In this document: positions 1 to 8,189 of the stretch, one piece after another | Position numbering within the stretch: the first letter of the stretch is position 1 | Layout of the letters: each line of letters opens with the position of its first letter | Assembly: GCA_947484175.1 (NCBI GenBank) | Contig: CANKOI010000031.1 | Span: 1-42,288, forward strand | Direction of reading: 5' to 3' | Length of the DNA: 42,288 bases | Source: Deltaproteobacteria bacterium | Lineage (GTDB): Bacteria > Myxococcota_A > UBA796 > SXON01 | Made by a program: the position numbers and the translations under genes | Notes under the pieces: model-generated | Databases searched by the model: none | What the model was told of the DNA's origin: nothing | Seen by the model: only the letters and a program-made list of their open reading frames with translations

Positions 1-360
1 GTGTACTTCACCAGTGAGCGCGGAGTGGGCCGCTGGGATGTGGGCGCGGTTCCCGTGGCGGGCGGCGACCGCCGCATCGTGGCGAGGGACGTGCGGTTGC
101 CGATCCGTACCACACCGGCCGTGACGCCCGATGGCAAGTCGGTGGTGTACGGCAGCTCCGAGCCCGCCAAGGATGGCTCGGTGTACATCACGCGGCTCGA
201 CGGCAGCGTCACCAGCGAGATCAAGACCGGGCTCGCGGCCGTGGGCGAGCCCGCAATCAGCACCGTGGGCGGAAAGTCCTTCCTCTCCTTCACGGCGTTG
301 CCCTCGTCGGGAAGCGACTGGCGGCAGCTCCATGTCGTGGACATCACGGGGAAGTTCTAG
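1..360 (+). CDS. C-terminal part of a TolB-like (PD40) beta-propeller protein, truncated by the window edge
   Basis: This reading frame is open from the first base and stops at TAG 358-360, giving 119 residues. The GTG at position 1 is probably an internal Val codon, not a start, because the sequence opens inside a repeat. Blade-like stretches are visible, such as VYFTSERGVGRWD, then PAVTPDGKSVVYGSSE and DGSVYITRLDG. These resemble the WD40-like PD40 repeats of TolB-type propellers, where a 'xSPDGxxxxY' strand pair recurs. Propellers of this kind usually act in the periplasm or at the cell surface as binding platforms. The 3' end overlaps the 3' end of the convergent TorD-like gene by 17 bp. 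Substrate or partner cannot be told from this fragment. Confidence 0.6.
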   Translation: MYFTSERGVGRWDVGAVPVAGGDRRIVARDVRLPIRTTPAVTPDGKSVVYGSSEPAKDGSVYITRLDGSVTSEIKTGLAAVGEPAISTVGGKSFLSFTALPSSGSDWRQLHVVDITGKF

Positions 361-1276
361 GCTGAGCCTCCGCGAGCCGAAAGAACACCTCGCACGTGAT
401 TTGGATGCGCTCCCGCCACGGCTGGCCTAATGGGCGGAGCGGACCCGCCAATGCCCCCCAGCTCTCCGCCCAGCCGGTCGCGAGCGCTGCGAGAGCGCCT
501 AACAACTCGCTTCGCCGGTCGTAGTGCGACGCCGAACGGAGCAGTCCCTCCAACAGGTCGGCGCGGGAGCCGAATCCGGCGGGCAAGTCGTAGTCGCGGG
601 CGAGCCCGATGAGGGTGGAGCGGGCGAACGCCCCGCCGGCGAGAGCCGGCACCGCGAGGTACTCTGCGATCGCTCGAATGCCTGTGCCGGGCGCGTCGAG
701 CAGCGCCGGCAGCGGCGGGAGCGTCGGCGCGTCGAAGGGGGCGCCGAGGGCGGCCCGGTGGGCGATGGTGAGGTCGAGCGCCAGCTCGGCCGCCAGCTCG
801 TAGAGGGGGGCGGGTTCGCCTGCGGCGCGCAATGCCGCCACCCCCCCAGGGAGCCACGCCAGCAAGGAGTTCAGCGCCTGGCGTTCGAGCAGTCGCACAT
901 CGGGAATCCTCGCTCCGTCGCGTTCGGCGTCGAGGACGGCGCCGCTGAGGAAGCCGAGGAGGGCGAGTTGATTGCCGAGGGAGTCGGGCTCGGCGCCCAC
1001 CGCGCGCCCGCAGCGGCCGAGGAGCGCGGCGGCGTCGGCGGCGTCGTCCCCGCCCACGAGGCCGTCGGCGCTGCGCCACGCGCTGGCGCGCAGCGGCAGG
1101 TCGAGCACCACGACACGGGTGTGGACCTCGGCCGCTTGGGCCAGCGGCAGGTCGGCGAGCGCTCCCCGTGCCAGCGGCACCTCGCCCCATGCCTCTTTCG
1201 ACGAGGGGGTGAGGCCCCTCTGAAAGAGGTCGCCCAATAGGGTGTAGGCGCGGCACCGGGCCAGAACGTCGTTCAC
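344..1276 (-). CDS. TorD/DmsD-family molybdoenzyme chaperone
   Basis: This is a 310-residue, mostly helical protein starting at GTG 1276. The opening CRAYTLLGDLFQRGLT and the mid-protein region around YELAAELALDLTIAHRAA resemble TorD-family chaperones, which bind the apo form of DMSO-reductase-type molybdoenzymes and assist cofactor insertion. It is longer than the usual 200-230 residues, with much Ala/Leu-rich helical sequence. The likely client is the molybdopterin catalytic subunit encoded on the same strand at 3040-6051, but a cotH gene on the other strand separates the two. A GAGGTG sequence lies about a dozen bases before the start. Assignment is by sequence feel and context; no single invariant motif proves it. 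Confidence 0.65.
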   Translation of the reverse strand: MNDVLARCRAYTLLGDLFQRGLTPSSKEAWGEVPLARGALADLPLAQAAEVHTRVVVLDLPLRASAWRSADGLVGGDDAADAAALLGRCGRAVGAEPDSLGNQLALLGFLSGAVLDAERDGARIPDVRLLERQALNSLLAWLPGGVAALRAAGEPAPLYELAAELALDLTIAHRAALGAPFDAPTLPPLPALLDAPGTGIRAIAEYLAVPALAGGAFARSTLIGLARDYDLPAGFGSRADLLEGLLRSASHYDRRSELLGALAALATGWAESWGALAGPLRPLGQPWRERIQITCEVFFRLAEAQPRTSP

Positions 1277-1345
1277 GGGGCGTCGTATTCACCTCGGAGG
1301 GTGCTTGCGGCGGGGCAGCCGGAATGGAGCTACGATGGCCGCCCC

Positions 1346-3025
1346 ATGTTCTTTCTCTCGCTCCTCCTCGCATGCGCCGGCACCTCCAAGATTTCGCTGG
1401 GCGGTGCAGAGACCGGCGGTCCGGTGGCCGACCCCGGCGATCCCGACAGCGGCGAGTCCCTTCCCGACCCCGATCCGGGGGAGGTTTTGGGCCACCCCGT
1501 GATGATCCCAGCCGGGGGCGGTTTTGTGGAGCCGACAACCGTGGAGCTGAAGGTGGAGGACGGGGAGGGACTCCTCGAATATTGCCTTGCCGATCCCCAT
1601 GAGAACGGGTGTAGGTACGAGTCCTATCTGGCTCCCTTTGAGGTGGCCGAGTCCACGATTGTGCACGCCCGAGTGGTGCTCGCCGCTGAGCAGTCACCGC
1701 CGATCGCACACAGTTTCATACGGGTGAACTCAGGCTTGGCGAGCAGTTTCAACTCCACACTTCCCGTGTTGTTGTTTTGGACCGACGAAGGGGAGCCGGA
1801 CTCTACCAACGATGTCCCCCTCGGTCTCACCGTGATTTCTCCGGTCGATGGTGGCTCGCTGAGCCTGTTGGACGACGTTGAGTCGAGCGGCCGGGCGCGG
1901 CTGCACGTTCGGGGCTCCTCGAGTGCTGGTTTCGACAAACATGCGTGGGACCTCGAACTCTGGGACGCGGACACCGAGGAGGATCGCACGGAAGCGATGA
2001 CCGGCCTGCCCGCCGAGGGAGACTGGGTACTCTATGCCCCGTACTACTTTGACGAGGCCCTCATCCGAAACCCGTTGGCCTTCACCATCAGCAATGCGGT
2101 GGGGCGGTACGCCCCGAGGACCCGCCTCGTGGAGGTTTTCGTGGCGGAACGGGGGCAGTCGCTGGGCAGTTCGGCCTACGTGGGCGTGTACGTGCTCACC
2201 GAGGAGGTGGAGCGGGGGCCGGACCGGGTGGCGATCACGCCGCTGTTGCCCGAGGACGTGGCCGCGCCCGAAGTGACGGGGGGATACCTCTTCAAGGTGG
2301 ACCGGCTGGCGGGCGGAGAGCGGGGGTTCACGGCTGGAACTGCGCGAGGCGAGTGGGAATTTCAGCAGACCTTTGTGTGGGTAGACCCTTCAGAAGCCGA
2401 TGTTGCCCGCGCCCAGCAGACCTTCCTCGAAGACGAACTCGACGGAATCGGGAATGCGCTCGTAGAAAGCGACTTCATCGATCCCGCGAGCGGTCGCCGC
2501 TACGACCAGATCCTCGATGTCGACAGCTTCATCGACCACCACATCATCAACCTGGTGATGAAGAACCCCGACTCGCTTCGCCTGAGCGCGTACATGCACA
2601 AGGACCGGGAGGGCTTGGTGCAGGCGGGCCCGGTGTGGGACTTCGACCGCGCTGCGAGCTCGCAAGACTCGCGCTCGGTACAACCCACGTGGTGGGACAA
2701 CCAAAACCAGACCAGCGATTGCACCGATGTATGGGACTTTGGATGGTACCCGGGGCTGTTCGAAGACTCGGCGTTCGCGGACCGGTACTGGGCGCGTTTC
2801 GCGGAGCTCCTCGACGGCGAACTCTCCGCCGAGAATCTCGACGGAATGATCCTCGCCCTTGCCGACGGATTGGATGACGCCGCCGACCGAAATCAGGCCC
2901 GCTGGGGCGGTGCAGACTTTCGCCCCGAGATCGAAGAGTTGCGCGGCTGGATGGGGCAGCGGCACGCTTGGATGCGGGCATGCATCGATGCCTACGAAGA
3001 CCCGCGCCGGTGTCCGGGGTCGTAA
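1346..3025 (+). CDS. CotH-kinase-family lipoprotein
   Basis: This 559-residue protein starts at ATG 1346. An upstream in-frame GTG at 1301 is less likely, because ATG 1346 places a signal sequence MFFLSLLLAC with a lipobox-like Cys at residue 10. A low-complexity Gly/Asp/Pro linker follows. The CotH domain fills most of the rest: HAWDLELWD, then GDWVLYAPYYFDEALIRNPLAF, GVYVLTEEV, GGYLFKVDR and VWDFDRA near the C-terminal side. The family has a degenerate kinase fold: Bacillus CotH phosphorylates spore coat proteins, and the GPVWDFD Asp and the Lys of YMHKD match conserved positions. Probably an envelope or surface protein; its target is unknown. It lies between a molybdoenzyme operon and its likely chaperone. 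Its 3' end is 14 bp from the convergent molybdoenzyme stop. Confidence 0.85.
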   Translation: MFFLSLLLACAGTSKISLGGAETGGPVADPGDPDSGESLPDPDPGEVLGHPVMIPAGGGFVEPTTVELKVEDGEGLLEYCLADPHENGCRYESYLAPFEVAESTIVHARVVLAAEQSPPIAHSFIRVNSGLASSFNSTLPVLLFWTDEGEPDSTNDVPLGLTVISPVDGGSLSLLDDVESSGRARLHVRGSSSAGFDKHAWDLELWDADTEEDRTEAMTGLPAEGDWVLYAPYYFDEALIRNPLAFTISNAVGRYAPRTRLVEVFVAERGQSLGSSAYVGVYVLTEEVERGPDRVAITPLLPEDVAAPEVTGGYLFKVDRLAGGERGFTAGTARGEWEFQQTFVWVDPSEADVARAQQTFLEDELDGIGNALVESDFIDPASGRRYDQILDVDSFIDHHIINLVMKNPDSLRLSAYMHKDREGLVQAGPVWDFDRAASSQDSRSVQPTWWDNQNQTSDCTDVWDFGWYPGLFEDSAFADRYWARFAELLDGELSAENLDGMILALADGLDDAADRNQARWGGADFRPEIEELRGWMGQRHAWMRACIDAYEDPRRCPGS

Positions 3026-3039
3026 CGGCGGGGTGGGGC

Positions 3040-6000
3040 TTACCCCTTCCGGACGAAGGGGTCTGCCGGCAGCTTGAAGGCGGAGCGGAGCGGTTTCAGC
3101 GGGCGGTTGAGCCAGAAGGGGCGGCGCTCCCCGTTGGGGCTGTGGTGAACCGCGGAGCGAGCGAGCGCGTGCCAGCGTCGGTAGACGGCGCGACTCTTTT
3201 CCAAGTCTACATGTACGTCGCCGTGGCGCTCCCCGGGCACGGCTTTGCGAACGGAGACGACCTTCTGGAGCCAGCAGTGGGCGCCGCTCACCGGGTCGGG
3301 CTGCACGGCGTGGGTGAGGTTCTGGTGCACCCCGACGTCCTTCCACCAGATGCGCGCGGTGTCGGGATCGGGCGAGGGGTAGGCCCGCGCGCCCTCCAAC
3401 ATTCGTAGGGTATGTCCGCCCCGCCCGTCTTCGTCCAGGCTGGCGAGCGCGCTGGTGCCTTTGCTTCCGCCGGCATCGTCCTGCAATCGCCAGCGACCGA
3501 GGTGGTGGCTCATCGCGAGGATGCCCGGCTTGATGGCCTCGGTCACCCACGCACGGTCGATGAACCATCCGATCTCCGTCTCCACCCGCAGCAGTTCGCC
3601 GGTCCGTACGCTGAGCCGGTCCGCGTCCTCAGGGTGAATCCACACCGGGTTGTTGTGGCCGATTTCGTACAGCCACTTGGAATTCGCGGAACGGGTGTGG
3701 ATGAGGTGCGGCAGTCGAAAGTTGGGCAACAGAATCATTTCGCCCGCGGCGCGGTTCAGCTCGGCAGGGTCTACGTGGCTGGGCAGCGACCAGGGAATCA
3801 CGCGGTCGAGCTCCGGCCACCCCCAGTCTCGCAGCGTGGTGCTGAAAAACTCGAGTTTGCCGCTCGGAGTGCCAAAGCCGGCGCTGAGGATGCCGTCCAC
3901 CACCACGCCGAGTCGCGTGCCGTCGGCTCGCGTGGCGAGCCCATCTTCGGTGACCGTTGCGGGCTCGCCCTCCACTACGGCATCGAAGGGGCGTTCGCTG
4001 CCCCGGCGAATCTCAAACGCCCCGTATTTCCGCATGTACCCCAGCGGCGAGAGCCCCTCCTTCGCGGCGGCTTCGGGCAAGCCGGGAACGCTGTGATCGA
4101 AAATCCACGCCCAATATTCGTTCTGGCTCACCGGCGTTCCGGGCCTCTCGATGCTCTCGACCCATTGGCGTACGCCGAGGGCGCCGTCCGCGTCCATCCG
4201 CCACGTGAGGTCTACCCAAAACTCGGCCTCCTCCCAAACCTCGCCCGGATTGGCCTCCCACGTGCGCGTTACCGGAGTTCCCAGCCGCTCCATGGCCACC
4301 CGCCGCACGGGTTGGCGGAAGCCGATCCACGTGGCAGCGTGGGTTTCCTGACTCATGAGGTCGTGCCGCTCGCCGGCGTGCCCCATCGGCAGAACATAGT
4401 CAGCAAACCACGCACTCTCGTTCCACGTGGGCGTGAGCGCCACATGGCACTTGATTTGCGTTTCGTCGCGCAGGCTTTCGAGCCATGCAAACCCGTCGGG
4501 ATTTGTCCACATGGGGTTGTAGACGCGCGTGAAATAGACGTCCACATCGCCGCGCCCTTCCTGAAGGAAGTGCGGCAGCAGGAAGGACATCTCGTACATC
4601 GCTAAAGGCCATTCGTGGGGCAGGTGCAGCTCGTTCCAACTGTCGAACGCCGGTGGACTCTTGTACGGTTTCGGAACAAACTTGTTCCAATTGTTGAGGT
4701 TGGTGCCTCCCACGGCACCCACACTCCCCGTGAGCACGTTCAGGAAGAACAGGCACCGCGCCACCTGCCAGCCTCCGCGATTGCCCATGCTCGCGGCGCG
4801 CCACACGTGCGCCGCGAGCCGGTTCCCTGCCTGGGCTACATAGTTGGCGGCCTGCCGAATCCGGGCCTCCGGCACCTCGGAAACCTGAGCCGCCCACGCA
4901 AAGGTGAATCCGCCGTACAGCGCGCGCAGCGCTCGTTCGAAGTCGTCGAAGCGGAGCTCCGCGTCGGCTGCGGGCAGCGCGGCGAGCACGGCGGCCTTCT
5001 GGTCGGGCGGCAGGTCACTCGCCTTCACGGCTTCCCCAGCTTCACGCAAGAACGTCCGCCAATTCACCCACCGGCGCACGAACTCGCGGTCCCACTGGCC
5101 GGTCTCAAGCAGATGGTTGGCGATGGCCAACAGGACGGCGGCTTCGCTGCCCGGCCACGTGGGCAACCAGCAGTCACTCTTACTTGCGGTATTCGAGAGT
5201 CGTGGGTCGAGGGTGACGATTTTCGCCCCGTTGGCCTTGGCCTCCATGATCCGCTGGGCATGGGGGTTGAAATAATGGCCGGTTTCGAGGTGGCTGGAAA
5301 TGAGCAGAATACATCGTGCTGCGGCGTGATCGGGGCTTGGACGGTCTGCGCCTCCCCAGAGCGAGTAGCCAGCCCGCGACGCCGCGCTGCAGATATTGGT
5401 ATGAGAGTTGTGTCCGTCCACCCCCCAGGCCGTGATGATCCGGTTGGTGTAATGGTCCTCCCCAGGGCGCCCCACGTGGTACATGATCCCCGTGCGGCGC
5501 ACCTCGCGGCTCGCCCGCATCCTCGCCGCGATGTCGGCGAGCGCCTCCTCCCACGACACCCGCACCCACTTGCCTTCGCCCCGTTTGCCGGCCCGTTTCA
5601 GGGGATAGAGGATGCGCTCGGGGTCGTACGTCTGGTTGAGCGTAGCCGGCCCCTTTGCGCAGTTGCGGCCGCGGCTGCCGGGATGCGCCGGGTTCCCCTC
5701 AAACTTGCGCACCTCCAAGGTTGTGCGGTCGACGTAGGCCAAAAGACCGCACGCGCTCTCGCAGTTGAAACAGATGGTGGGCACCAACGTGTAGCGGCGG
5801 GGTACTCGGCGGGGCCAGGCTTTGGCGTCCAGCTCCACCCAGTCGTCCCACAGCTCAGGCGGCGGGTACTGGTTCAGACGCCCGTCGTCCTGCCGCACCT
5901 CGATGAGGGGCACATTCGCATGGGCGCTCTCGCCGAAGGAGGGCATGGCGGTGCCGGCGGCGTTGGTGGGAACCCGGCCCGACTCGCGCTCCGGAGCGCG

Positions 6001-6051
6001 GGAGAGTCCCATCATGGCGGCCAGGAAATTCTCGAGAGGGGAGTTGGCCAT
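3040..6051 (-). CDS. Molybdopterin (bis-MGD) oxidoreductase catalytic subunit, CISM family
   Basis: This is a 1003-residue catalytic subunit of a complex iron-sulfur molybdoenzyme. A [4Fe-4S] site is formed by Cys94, Cys97, Cys101 and Cys131 (CFNCESAC, then NCAKG). Cys221 in HTNICSAASRAG sits where PsrA/NarB-type enzymes carry the Mo-ligating Cys, so Cys is the probable metal ligand. MopB-type features follow (ETGHYFNPHAQRIMEAK, SNTASKSDCWLP), and the C-terminal region holds the molydopterin dinucleotide-binding barrel (HTRSANSKWLYEIGHNNPVWIHPEDA). An unusual 90-residue N-terminal extension precedes the cluster. No twin-Arg signal is visible, so the subunit is probably cytoplasmic, as in SoeABC-type sulfite dehydrogenases. 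It starts 3 bp after the stop of the FeS/NrfD gene, consistent with translational coupling. Substrate is not determined; sulfur-compound chemistry is one inference. Confidence 0.85.
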   Translation of the reverse strand: MANSPLENFLAAMMGLSRAPERESGRVPTNAAGTAMPSFGESAHANVPLIEVRQDDGRLNQYPPPELWDDWVELDAKAWPRRVPRRYTLVPTICFNCESACGLLAYVDRTTLEVRKFEGNPAHPGSRGRNCAKGPATLNQTYDPERILYPLKRAGKRGEGKWVRVSWEEALADIAARMRASREVRRTGIMYHVGRPGEDHYTNRIITAWGVDGHNSHTNICSAASRAGYSLWGGADRPSPDHAAARCILLISSHLETGHYFNPHAQRIMEAKANGAKIVTLDPRLSNTASKSDCWLPTWPGSEAAVLLAIANHLLETGQWDREFVRRWVNWRTFLREAGEAVKASDLPPDQKAAVLAALPAADAELRFDDFERALRALYGGFTFAWAAQVSEVPEARIRQAANYVAQAGNRLAAHVWRAASMGNRGGWQVARCLFFLNVLTGSVGAVGGTNLNNWNKFVPKPYKSPPAFDSWNELHLPHEWPLAMYEMSFLLPHFLQEGRGDVDVYFTRVYNPMWTNPDGFAWLESLRDETQIKCHVALTPTWNESAWFADYVLPMGHAGERHDLMSQETHAATWIGFRQPVRRVAMERLGTPVTRTWEANPGEVWEEAEFWVDLTWRMDADGALGVRQWVESIERPGTPVSQNEYWAWIFDHSVPGLPEAAAKEGLSPLGYMRKYGAFEIRRGSERPFDAVVEGEPATVTEDGLATRADGTRLGVVVDGILSAGFGTPSGKLEFFSTTLRDWGWPELDRVIPWSLPSHVDPAELNRAAGEMILLPNFRLPHLIHTRSANSKWLYEIGHNNPVWIHPEDADRLSVRTGELLRVETEIGWFIDRAWVTEAIKPGILAMSHHLGRWRLQDDAGGSKGTSALASLDEDGRGGHTLRMLEGARAYPSPDPDTARIWWKDVGVHQNLTHAVQPDPVSGAHCWLQKVVSVRKAVPGERHGDVHVDLEKSRAVYRRWHALARSAVHHSPNGERRPFWLNRPLKPLRSAFKLPADPFVRKG

Positions 6052-6054
6052 GAC

Positions 6055-7707
6055 TTAGGAGTTGGGGAGTTCTTGGGGCGCGCGCACGAACACGGATTCG
6101 TAGACGTAGAGGCCGACCAGCGTGGCGACGACCGCCGCGAGCGCGGCCCCCGCGTGCGGCACGGCCACTAGCGCCAGAGGCACGACATGTCCCAACCCCA
6201 CCGCACCCCACCAGAAGGACCGGCTGTGTTTCCCCCGAACGATGCTGTGCGCGGCCCGGGCGGCCTGTTCGCTCGCATGGGGCATCGTGAACTCGGCCGC
6301 CAGCAACACACCGTGCAGCGAAAGGGCTACGCACAATCCGAGGTGCGGGCTCGGGAAGAAGGGTTCGGCCTGGGAGGAGAAGGAAGCAACGGCCAGAGTG
6401 GCGGCAAATCCGCCGACGAACATCTGGACCAGCAGCTGCACCGGCAGGAGCGGACTCTGCCAGAGGTCGCGCCCCTCACACTGGCCAAACAGGAAGGCCG
6501 TGTAGATCGCCGCGCCCACGGTGAGGGGGAGGTTGGCTGTGGCGAGGCAAGTGCGGAGGCCGTCGAAGCCCGGCGACAGGATCCCTGTCGCCAGCGCGAG
6601 GTCCATGCCGAACACGGCGGTGCTCACCAGCGAGGCGGCGATGAGCAGGAAGGCACCGCGCGTCAGCCAGCTCCGCCACTGGGGGCGCGTGAGAATCCGC
6701 AGAAAACGTTCGGGGCGCCCGAGATCGCCCACCAGGAGCGCGGTGGTGGCTACGAGCGCTACGAGGCCGACTCCGCCCACCCAGGCGCGCAGAACCGGGA
6801 ATGCATCGACGCTGAGCAGCCGCGCGACAGCAAGCAAGAAGAAAGCCCCTGCCCCCACCGACTTCGTCATGAGGTAGGCCGGAACCTGCCAGTGCCACGG
6901 GATTACGTGCCAGGCCGTGTGCGCGACCTGAGCCACCATCTGCCCGGCCATGCGGCCCTCGCCCACATGGATGGGACCGCTGGGAACCCCTTGCACACCC
7001 GAGCCTCGTGCGGGGGGGAGTACGTCGTCGCCGATGCGGATATGCACCTCGTACCGGGCGGCGTCTGCGTAGCCGGGGCTGCGATTGTGACCATCGGCGT
7101 CGAGCACATCCACCATGGCCACGCCGTCGGGCTCGCGCGGGAGTGCCGTCGGATGCAGCGAGGGGGCGTGGCCCTGCACATAGAAGAGTTTGGGAGCGGT
7201 GCCCTGCTCCGGCTTGCGCACGGACACATCGTTGCCTGCGATGGCTCGAGCAATCTCGGAGGCGGGGTCGTCGAGATCGCCGGCGAGGATGGCGTGGGTG
7301 GGGCACACGACGACGCAGGCGGGTTCGAGGTTCTGTTCCACCCTGTGCGCGCAGAAATTGCACTTGGCCGCCGTGTCGCTTCCCGGATCCATGTAGATGG
7401 CGTCGTAGGGGCAGGCTTGGAGGCAGGCCTTGCAGCCGATGCAGGCGTCGCCGTCGAAGTCCACGATGCCGTCGGGTCGCTGAACCATCGCGGCCACGGG
7501 GCAGATTCGTACGCACGGCGGGTTCGCACAATGGTTGCAGCGAGTCACCTGGAAGTTGCGCCGGACGTCGGGGTACCGCCCCGTTTCGGTGTACTTCACC
7601 CAGGTGCGGTGCACCCCGAGGGGCACCTCGTTCTCCGACTTACACGCGGTGGAACAGGCATGGCAGCCGATACACGAGCGGGTGTCGATCACAAAGCCGT
7701 AGTTCAT
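6055..7707 (-). CDS. Fused 4x[4Fe-4S] ferredoxin and NrfD/PsrC-type membrane anchor subunit
   Basis: This is a 550-residue electron-transfer subunit starting at ATG 7707. Residues 1-140 contain four complete Cys quartets: CIGCHACSTAC, CNHCANPPCVRIC, CIGCKACLQAC and CNFC with PACVVVC. That is the PsrB/DmsB four-cluster ferredoxin pattern. From about residue 265 to the end lie roughly eight hydrophobic helices in the NrfD/PsrC style (MTKSVGAGAFFLLAVARLL onward), which exchange electrons with the quinone pool. In most CISM enzymes the FeS and membrane subunits are separate genes; here they form one chain. No twin-Arg signal is seen, in line with the catalytic subunit. It is the first gene of the operon, 3 bp before the catalytic subunit. 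An inverted repeat directly abuts its start codon. Confidence 0.85.
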   Translation of the reverse strand: MNYGFVIDTRSCIGCHACSTACKSENEVPLGVHRTWVKYTETGRYPDVRRNFQVTRCNHCANPPCVRICPVAAMVQRPDGIVDFDGDACIGCKACLQACPYDAIYMDPGSDTAAKCNFCAHRVEQNLEPACVVVCPTHAILAGDLDDPASEIARAIAGNDVSVRKPEQGTAPKLFYVQGHAPSLHPTALPREPDGVAMVDVLDADGHNRSPGYADAARYEVHIRIGDDVLPPARGSGVQGVPSGPIHVGEGRMAGQMVAQVAHTAWHVIPWHWQVPAYLMTKSVGAGAFFLLAVARLLSVDAFPVLRAWVGGVGLVALVATTALLVGDLGRPERFLRILTRPQWRSWLTRGAFLLIAASLVSTAVFGMDLALATGILSPGFDGLRTCLATANLPLTVGAAIYTAFLFGQCEGRDLWQSPLLPVQLLVQMFVGGFAATLAVASFSSQAEPFFPSPHLGLCVALSLHGVLLAAEFTMPHASEQAARAAHSIVRGKHSRSFWWGAVGLGHVVPLALVAVPHAGAALAAVVATLVGLYVYESVFVRAPQELPNS

Positions 7708-7744
7708 GCGCTCGCGGGGCAGCCGTGCTTTAGCACGCGAGCGC
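7708..7744. promoter_or_regulatory. Inverted repeat abutting the start codon of the FeS/NrfD gene
   Basis: The 9-bp perfect arms are GCGCTCGCG (7708-7716) and CGCGAGCGC (7736-7744). An alternative inner stem CGTGC/GCACG around TTTA lies at 7724-7737. In the minus-strand transcript the hairpin ends at the base before AUG 7707. No Shine-Dalgarno sequence is visible. It could control initiation or be a protein-binding palindrome. Confidence 0.4.
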
Positions 7745-7790
7745 GGCCCCGCCCCTTGCCGCTCGCGGGCCGCTGCCCTAAGCGGGGCCG
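7744..7790. promoter_or_regulatory. Second inverted repeat abutting the start of the divergent small gene
   Basis: The perfect 9-bp arms are CGGCCCCGC (7744-7752) and GCGGGGCCG (7782-7790), leaving a GC-rich 29-nt loop. The downstream arm ends at the base before GTG 7791. Together with the adjacent repeat it fills the whole 83-bp divergent intergenic space. No canonical -35/-10 pair is obvious in that space. Confidence 0.35.
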
Positions 7791-8189
7791 GTGCCGTCTT
7801 TGCGCCTGTCCCCCGCCGTCTCCCACCGCCTCACGCGGGCGGTGCGCGGGATCGCGGAGGCCGAGGTGGCCGAGGAGCTCGACCGCAACGATCTGAGCGG
7901 CGTGCCGGGACTGGCCGAGACCGTCGACGTTCTCCAACGCCGCCTCTTGGGCATGCCGCTGCACTTCGCCGCCGGAATGGTGGCGCTCACCCTTGGTTTC
8001 GAGGCCGCTGGGACCTTTTCCAGCCTCCCGCTGGAGCGTCGCCGTCGGCGTCTGGCCCGCCTCCGCGCCCTCCCACTCGGCCCGCTCAAGAACTTCAGCA
8101 CCTTCTACGACAAGATGGCGCCGTTCATCTTCTGGTCGGTGATCGAGGAAGCCGGCGAGCTGCAGGCCGTGCTGGAGGAAGCACCTTGA
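7791..8189 (+). CDS. Small helical protein, probable accessory subunit of the GMC oxidoreductase
   Basis: This 132-residue protein begins at GTG 7791 (alternative TTG at 7800) and is followed immediately by a GMC oxidoreductase whose start overlaps its stop. It has no signal peptide. The order of helices, with HFAAGMVALTLGFEAAGTF, a basic patch and then LKNFSTFYDKMAPFIFW, recalls the small N-terminal/third-subunit-like domain (gluconate 2-dehydrogenase subunit 3 type) that precedes the flavin domain in long-chain-alcohol oxidases. I infer that it is a partner split off from a fused architecture. This is a resemblance from memory, not a proven match. Confidence 0.4.
   Translation: MPSLRLSPAVSHRLTRAVRGIAEAEVAEELDRNDLSGVPGLAETVDVLQRRLLGMPLHFAAGMVALTLGFEAAGTFSSLPLERRRRRLARLRALPLGPLKNFSTFYDKMAPFIFWSVIEEAGELQAVLEEAP

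Noticed and set aside
1-3. GTG at base 1 as a true start
   Set aside because: The frame starts inside a propeller repeat with no room for a signal or upstream sites; it is a window-edge artefact.
3025-3045. GGGGT...ACCCC hairpin between cotH and the molybdoenzyme as a terminator
   Set aside because: The stem is only 4-5 bp and no T-run follows on either strand.
4615-6171. 518-codon plus-strand frame opposite the molybdoenzyme
   Set aside because: It is an antisense shadow of a gene with clear cofactor motifs; its own translation has no recognisable domain.
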